Assembly (NCBI GenBank): GCA_000349905.1
Contig: KB722737.1
Span: 1,015,327 to 1,079,326, forward strand
Direction: 5' to 3'
Length of the DNA stretch: 64,000 bases
From: Volvariella volvacea V23
Lineage: Eukaryota; Basidiomycota; Agaricomycetes; Agaricales; Pluteaceae
Shown here in pieces: positions 58,451 through 64,000 of this stretch. Under the pieces are notes generated by a model, which was not told the origin of the DNA, did not search any database, and saw only the letters and a program-made list of their open reading frames with translations. The translations under genes were made by a program, and so were the position numbers. The stretch's first letter is position 1; the number at the start of each line of letters is the position of its first letter.

Positions 58451-60018
58451 ATGACTGTGCCCCTTGTTGACATCGAATTCTCGCGGACGAACCCTCACGT
58501 TCAGCATCCTGGCATGGAAACGAGGGCGCTACTCCAGGCAAACTGCGAACGACTACTGGAGCAATATGTTACCAATCTGGATGACATCCTAACTCTGCAG
58601 GCCACCCTAATTCGCGATATACTGCCTTCAGTTGCGGACGAACTAGGCCTGGGCCCAGAGGCCGTGGAATGGGGCAAGGACTGGCTAAGTGATACAGGTA
58701 CGACGTCCGACCTTGAACGAGCTCCGTTAGGTTCTCACACCGGCGTACATAGCGTCCATATTCCGAATAGCAAGAGTACGTCGTGCCTCTGGGCGCCATG
58801 GCCGAGTGTATTGAATCTATTACTAGCGCAACAACTTCACGCGATCGTTTGCCTTGGAGGCTATTCGCAAGACGTTGGTGTGGCGAATAGAGAATCTCTG
58901 GTCGCTTGGCCCATCTCCCGTCGTACCCTTGATCCACTGCTTGCCAAATGATGCCCGCGATCCGTATGGCCGGCCTATCCTGGTTATTGAAATGGGAGGA
59001 TCAATGACTGAGGACCCCACGACTGCAAAAGCCCTCATAATCCAAGTTGTGGAACGACTCAGGGCTCATCTACATCTGCTCAATGCGGAAGCGGAACTAA
59101 ACCATTCCAGTCCCACCCTGCAATACTTCATTCTTCTGGACTTGAGAAACCTGTCAATTCAAAGCCTGGTACGGTGGTTGCCTCTTCTTGTCGTCCATTA
59201 AGCTCATCCAACGCCCAGGATATAGACCTTATTACATGGACCATTCGAGAAGTCATCCCACGCTTTCCGGGGATGTTGGCTGGAGGTAGCTAATTTGATT
59301 TACCTTTCGTCGCGTTTCGCTGATAACGAGATCATTTCAATAATAAGTTATGATGGTTAACTATTCTTGGGCCTACTCTGGGCTGTGGGCCGTCGTTAAG
59401 TCAGTTCCCTAGATATCCTTACTGTATCGCTGTTGACAATAAATACTTTAGGCGTCTCCTCCCATCTTCAGCCCTGTCTCGCGTCTTTTCTCCGACACAA
59501 CAGGAACTCATTCAATATTTCTCAGAAGGGGTGCTGCCCAAAGGTTCTTCTTATCTCCTCCGTAGGGTGTGTCTAGCGTTAACAGAAGGCAAATAGATTA
59601 CGGAGGAAGCCTACCCTATCTGAGTCAATTAAAGGATCCCCTGCAAAAGGAGCAGCAGGAATCCTCGTTAAGCTCAGACGTATCTCCATCCTGTCCGGCA
59701 ACCTCAGAGCCTCTCACGACACCATTGGCTGCGGTTACTTCGATGCCCTCTACCTCTGTCCTTAATCCTTATTTTGGTTATCCTGCCTCCTTGTCAGGCG
59801 GCTCCTCCTCTTTACTTTATGGACGTAGGCGAAAAAGGGATCTTATACGGACGCTTATCACATTATTCTGGCGGCGCTGGCGAGCGCAGCTGTCAGTTGG
59901 GTTTATTATAGCTCTCCTCGCACTTGTAATCACGTGGTGTAAGCGTAGAGGCTTGGTTTTGCACCGGAAATTTATCACCTGGAGAGCCCTCAAGCTTGTG
60001 GGCTTCCAGCCACACTAA
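58451..60018 (+). CDS. CRAL-TRIO (Sec14-like) protein with C-terminal membrane anchor
   Basis: Predicted lipid-binding or lipid-transfer protein. Exons 58451-58697, 58753-58775, 58827-59168, 59219-59285, 59348-59399, 59452-59543 and 59597-60018; 414 residues. The N-terminal lobe includes FRIARRNNFTRSFALEAIRK. The CRAL-TRIO fold follows with DPYGRPILVIEMGG, LQYFILLDLRNLS, VIPRFPGMLAG, MMVNYSWAYSGLWAVVKRLL and DYGGSLPYL. After residue 285 comes a Ser/Pro-rich linker. A basic stretch (YGRRRKRD) and one hydrophobic segment at about 372-388 then place the protein as tail-anchored, with about 25 basic residues after it. Exon 2 is only 23 nt, and skipping it breaks the frame. The longer frame upstream begins with TTG, so the ATG at 58451 is used. 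Confidence 0.88.
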
Positions 60019-60256
60019 ATTCATGACACGTTGTAATTTTAAATCAAAGATTCAAGACACTTTGGACCTTAAGTGGCTTGGACAGCGAGGTTAGGGCAGG
60101 GAGAAAATGTCATGTCGTAACTATGCAGAGACAACGTCCTCGAAAGCTTGAGGGTATATATCCGCCAAAAACCTCTAACTGAAACGTCCGGTATTGAGTG
60201 AGAAGATTATGATTACATGTAAGCGTACAAATAAACCATGAACCAGCGGGAGGGGA

Positions 60257-61582
60257 TTAGAGGAAATACTCTGGTAGCTAAAGCAGGCCCAGTCGTAAGT
60301 GGTGCAACTCTTCAGGCAGTGATAGTCGAATACCTTTCCTGTATTATTCTGCATCTGTTGGCTTGGCCCGTCTCTCTCATTCTCAGGCGCAGCTTCGAAC
60401 ACGTTGAAGAACATCGACCCTCCTGGTCCGACCTCCAGTATGCTGGCCGAGTTTCCGCAGCGATAGCAATAATTGGGGGCGGACCACACCGTGGATAGGT
60501 GCTTGTCAAATAAGGTTGAGTAGCCCTCCATGCATAATTGATGAGCGCGTAAGATGTGCGTCATCTTATTCTGATCCAGGAACTTGTGCACGACGCCGGA
60601 TCCAAAGGTGTAACCAGCACCTCTGTCGGAATTGACTCAGCAGGGGGTCACCAAGGAGTGGAGAGATATACCGAGGAGATATGGCGAAATCTTCCTTCTC
60701 AGGATCGGGATCTGACCATACGAGGTCTGCCATCGGGCCTTCGTGGGGTATTTCTTAAATAATCGGAAGGTTGAAAGAAGGCAGTATAGAACGCGAGAAG
60801 GATCAAACCTCGGAATCGATCAACGACCTTGATTTGATCTATTGAATGAATGGAGGGTGATAGGCCTGCGCAGGGGCCAATAAGCACGAGGACAGCCACG
60901 GGAAACTATATGGTTTAACGCACCTCCATGGACGCAGAATATCCGGTCGTCGATGACCACAGACAAAGTTAAAAAGTCAAACATGTCCGTGAAATATGTC
61001 CATACGTGGCTCGAGCCGTACTTGCGCACACATTCTGTGTAGAACCCGTATGTCTGGAAGCCATAAATGGAATATATAGACACGACAACGTAACGGGAGA
61101 GAATGCCCACCTGCGTGACTGCCCGCGACTCGTGGTTCCCTCTGATCAGCTGCACTCTGTCCGGATAACGTAGCTTGAGGCAGGTAAGGAGGGAGATGGT
61201 CTCCACGCTGAACAAACCCCGGTCCACGTAGTCGCCTGATACGGATGGGTTGGTTGAGTTGGGGTAATAGACGAGGCTGAACAGTGGTAAACCAACCAAG
61301 GAAAAGATAGTTGGTATGCGGTGCATATCCTCCTATCCGGAAAATCTCTATTAGGTCGTAGAACTGCCTGGGGCAGGGTCAGATGCAGGTCGAGCAAGAT
61401 CGCAGTATGACTCACCCATGTATGTCCCCCACAACGGTTACTGGTGCGCTAACGTGAACGACGTTTGATTCGCGCATAAGAACCTCCTTCGTTTTTTCGC
61501 ATATTTCACGTAAAAGGGCTTCGTGGAGGAGTTGTTTCCGGAGGAGTTGTTGGATGCAAGCGTCAAGATCAAAAGGAGCCAT
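60257..61582 (-). CDS. PPG1: PP2A-like serine/threonine phosphatase Ppg1
   Basis: Catalytic subunit of a PP2A-like phosphatase; in yeast it works with the Far (STRIPAK-like) complex and affects glycogen and mitophagy. Eight exons: 61416-61582, 61297-61367, 61111-61235, 60924-61053, 60809-60865, 60672-60753, 60334-60622, 60257-60277; 313 residues. The metal and catalytic motifs are all present: GDIHG, GDYVDRG, RGNHES, HGG, and [36 protein letters not shown] and [10 protein letters not shown] also match. The C-terminus is LPEYFL, equivalent to the methylatable YFL tail of the PP2A group, and is encoded alone by a 21-nt last coding exon. The start is [10 protein letters not shown]; the longer frame begins with GTG. 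Confidence 0.95.
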
Positions 61583-62714
61583 GAGCTGAATAATTGAATG
61601 GATTACCACTTGATCGCTTGGTTGCACTTGTTTGGCACTTGCTTCCACCGTCGCATGACCTTTTCTCCATGCACGCGAGAGGCCATCACCATCGACTTGG
61701 GTTTTCTCAAAGAACTATAAAATTTCTGGGCCATCTCCACGAGTAGCGATTGTACTTATGTAAACCCTCCTACAGGCTGACCGTACCCAACCCGCAGGTC
61801 CCATGCCACCTTTCCATCGTGATTCGTGAATGCTACCTGTAAAAACTTTTCAGTCGTTTGAGCCCCATTTCTCGGGGGTACCCTGCCCATTACCGATTCT
61901 CCGCCCTATATATCGCTTGGAGCGGTCAATTTTATGGCTAAGTTAAAAATTCCCCTGTGCCCCTTTCTGGATCGCGAACTCCGCCATTCCACGCCAGCCA
62001 GCCGGTTTGAAATTCTATGTTACTTGTACTTGTTGGGCCTGATGTTTGGTCAAATAATCTGGATGTCCAAAAAACACAAGCTCTAAAGAGCAGCTGTCCC
62101 GAAAGGCACCACGTCAATTTTTGAAGGGACCGGGACACATGGTCGTCAGTATCGGTGAGACCAGGATACGTGGTAGGCACTGGTTGTAGGCACCAGATGA
62201 TCGTTAGTTGCGGAAGGATGTCGAAACCAGGTATAAGCCTCACTGGGGTATCACTGGATATCGGACGCTAGCCATGTTTGGGGCCTACCATTTTAGTAAA
62301 TTTTTTTGCTAGCGAAAGCCGCTACCGAACCTAACTTACGAAGGCACGTCATCTCCAGATTACGGACTCGTTGATTGCTGTGTCCTTACCCGAACTATTG
62401 CTGGCAGGGTGTCCCATCGTGGACGATTTTCATGGCAGTTCAACCACCTGATGCAGAGATGACAGCAGAATCGTGACGCACGGGAAATCGTGTAAATAGA
62501 AGTGCCCCTGAATCATCATCCTACACGCTCTGCCCGAGAGCTTGCAAAACTCAGCGGACCCTCCATCATTCGGAACCACAGAGTTCTATTCCGATTTCGT
62601 AAATCGAGATTGTACTTCCAATTATTTTTACTCATTCCGGTCGTGACATGCAGGCTACCCCAACACTATTAAAAGCTCTCCGTCGCCCCTCATCAGCTTT
62701 GCCACTTGCCTGAC
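61583..62714. other. Divergent upstream region of PPG1 and the zinc-finger gene
   Basis: 1.1 kb between two start codons pointing apart. No gene is supported and no TATA box stands out. Confidence 0.45.
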
Positions 62715-63679
62715 ATGTCTCATTCACTCCATCTGTCTTCTGAGTCTAACGGTTCTCCCACTAATAGTCACTCTCGACATTACTCTTATAATCCGCCGCC
62801 ACATGGACACTACGCGACCGAAGGGCCCCACCATAATGGAAGCTATGCAACTCAGACGACTTCAGGCTTTCCACACAGCCGACCATCTTCATACACCCAA
62901 CCGCCTTCGGATACCTATTATTATGGAAATGGCGGTATGTTTGGTTTGTTTCTCGCCACCAACCCCGTTTGGCTGATGCGCCACCAGTCCACCAAAACGA
63001 CTACTACCGTACCAGCCCTGTTGAGTCCCATTATGGTTATTACCAACATCCAGAACAGCAGGCTGCATCGTCCTCCCATTATCATTCACCACCGCAAGAC
63101 GCGCAGTACAGTCCGCAGTACTCCTCTTCCTCCTCACCGTCGAGCCGGGGCTATTATTCTAGACGACCATCGTCGCCGGAATTTATACCAACGCCGTCGG
63201 AATTGGCAGTGAACTACATGAGTACCCAGCCGCTGTCCATGCCCCACGATGTGCAACCCTCGGGACTCTACCATCCATACAAAACTCAAACCCCAATCGT
63301 GCCCTCCTCTGCGCCTCCGCCGGCAAGGATTACGACCAGCCGACCAAGATCCAGCACCCAGCGCAGCATCTCCCCTACTTCCGCCTCGCCAACTGGAGAG
63401 AGGTTCCCCTGCAACCGCGATGGCTGCACCAAGACCTTCTCGCGATCCCACGACAGGAAGCGCCATTATGAAACTCACCACGACCCCAACGCGCCACTGC
63501 ACACCTGTGTAATCTGCGGGAGAAAATTCAGTCGGTATGTACCCTTTCTGGACGCTATTGTATCTCCTATTTCGAACGAGTGGTGTTCATCCTTGGTGGT
63601 GTGTTTCCGCGTTTCTAGACAGGACTCTTTGAAGAGGCATCAGGACAATGGCTGCCCAGACCTTCCAAGTCCGAGCTAA
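62715..63679 (+). CDS. C2H2-type zinc-finger protein
   Basis: Probable nuclear DNA-binding regulator. Exons 62715-62934, 62988-63534 and 63619-63679; 275 residues. The first 200 residues are Ser/Tyr/His/Pro-rich and disordered. Finger 1 is C215-x4-C220-x12-H233-x3-H237 in FPCNRDGCTKTFSRSHDRKR. Finger 2 is C247-x2-C250-x12-H263-x4-C268 in CVICGRKFSRQDSLKRH, so its last ligand is Cys, a C2HC variant. The second intron cuts inside finger 2. This two-finger C-terminal pair with a Tyr/Ser-rich leader is common in agaricomycete transcription factors; the targets are unknown. Confidence 0.88.
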
Positions 63680-64000
63680 GACCTAAGGTTTGAACGTGGT
63701 GCCGCACATGCACCTCCACCTGCCAGGCAGGTGGGGGGAAGAAAAATCTCTGGTCGTAATAGACCTATACCCATTGGCCGTCGTGCTACGCTTCTGATCC
63801 CCCCGCAATCTTCACCTGTATCACCTCCCACCCGCTGGATGCGATTACCGCATAATCTGGGTTCCAATCTCATATGTATTGTCTGGGCTTTCTTGTATAC
63901 GTCAATCTGTAGGGGGTTAGAAATGCAATTTTTCCTTTCTGAAATCATAGTCGCGACTTCGACAGCAATTTGAAATTCAATCAGTTTTTTTACTAATGCC
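63680..64000. other. 3' region of the zinc-finger gene
   Basis: No gene visible up to the right edge. Confidence 0.5.

Overview
The window is nuclear DNA of a filamentous basidiomycete, most likely an agaricomycete. The protein-coding genes are broken by many short introns (mostly 48-65 bp, about 98 reconstructed here). A secreted protein carries a fungal CBM1 cellulose-binding module, and several conserved genes are single-copy fungal housekeeping genes. No rRNA, tRNA, CRISPR array or convincing intact transposon was recognised. All gene models were built by hand from splice signals, phase continuity and recalled family motifs; no alignment was run.

Layout. 1-1176: 5' part of a low-complexity minus-strand protein that runs off the left edge. 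3231-6517: SEY1, the ER-fusion GTPase. 8983-12332: PRM1, the plasma-membrane fusion protein of mating cells. 13789-15462: a type II membrane protein of the HtrL/YibB glycosyltransferase-like family. 16772-17602: a secreted CBM1 protein. 17875-19190: RVS161, a BAR protein. 19725-23498: an intronless 1257-residue disordered protein. 24651-25753: a secreted protein of unknown function. 27130-29842: MDM31 (mitochondrial inner membrane). 30014-32011: RKM4-like SET methyltransferase. 32408-33822: HMG-box transcription factor. 35237-36106: F-box/LRR-like protein.

36.4-43.6 kb is gene-poor and holds three small secreted proteins with dibasic (K/R)RQ motifs. 43917-45392: CUE-domain ubiquitin-binding protein. 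45892-49255: a 19-exon CLC chloride/proton exchanger (Gef1-like). 49606-51480: two decayed genes, one with a PD-(D/E)XK-nuclease-like domain. 52996-55877: TSR1, ribosome assembly. 56-58.4 kb: no clear gene, some coding-like fragments. 58451-60018: a tail-anchored CRAL-TRIO protein. 60257-61582: PPG1, a PP2A-like phosphatase. 62715-63679: C2H2 zinc-finger protein.

The genes do not form one pathway. Recurring themes are membrane remodelling and lipid or organelle shape (SEY1, PRM1, RVS161, MDM31, CRAL-TRIO), ribosome biogenesis and modification (TSR1, RKM4), and secretion. The most interesting signals are at the level of gene structure: microexons of 10, 14, 16 and 23 nt, three GC-AG introns, a 21-nt terminal coding exon that alone encodes the methylatable tail of PPG1, and the decayed nuclease-like pair.
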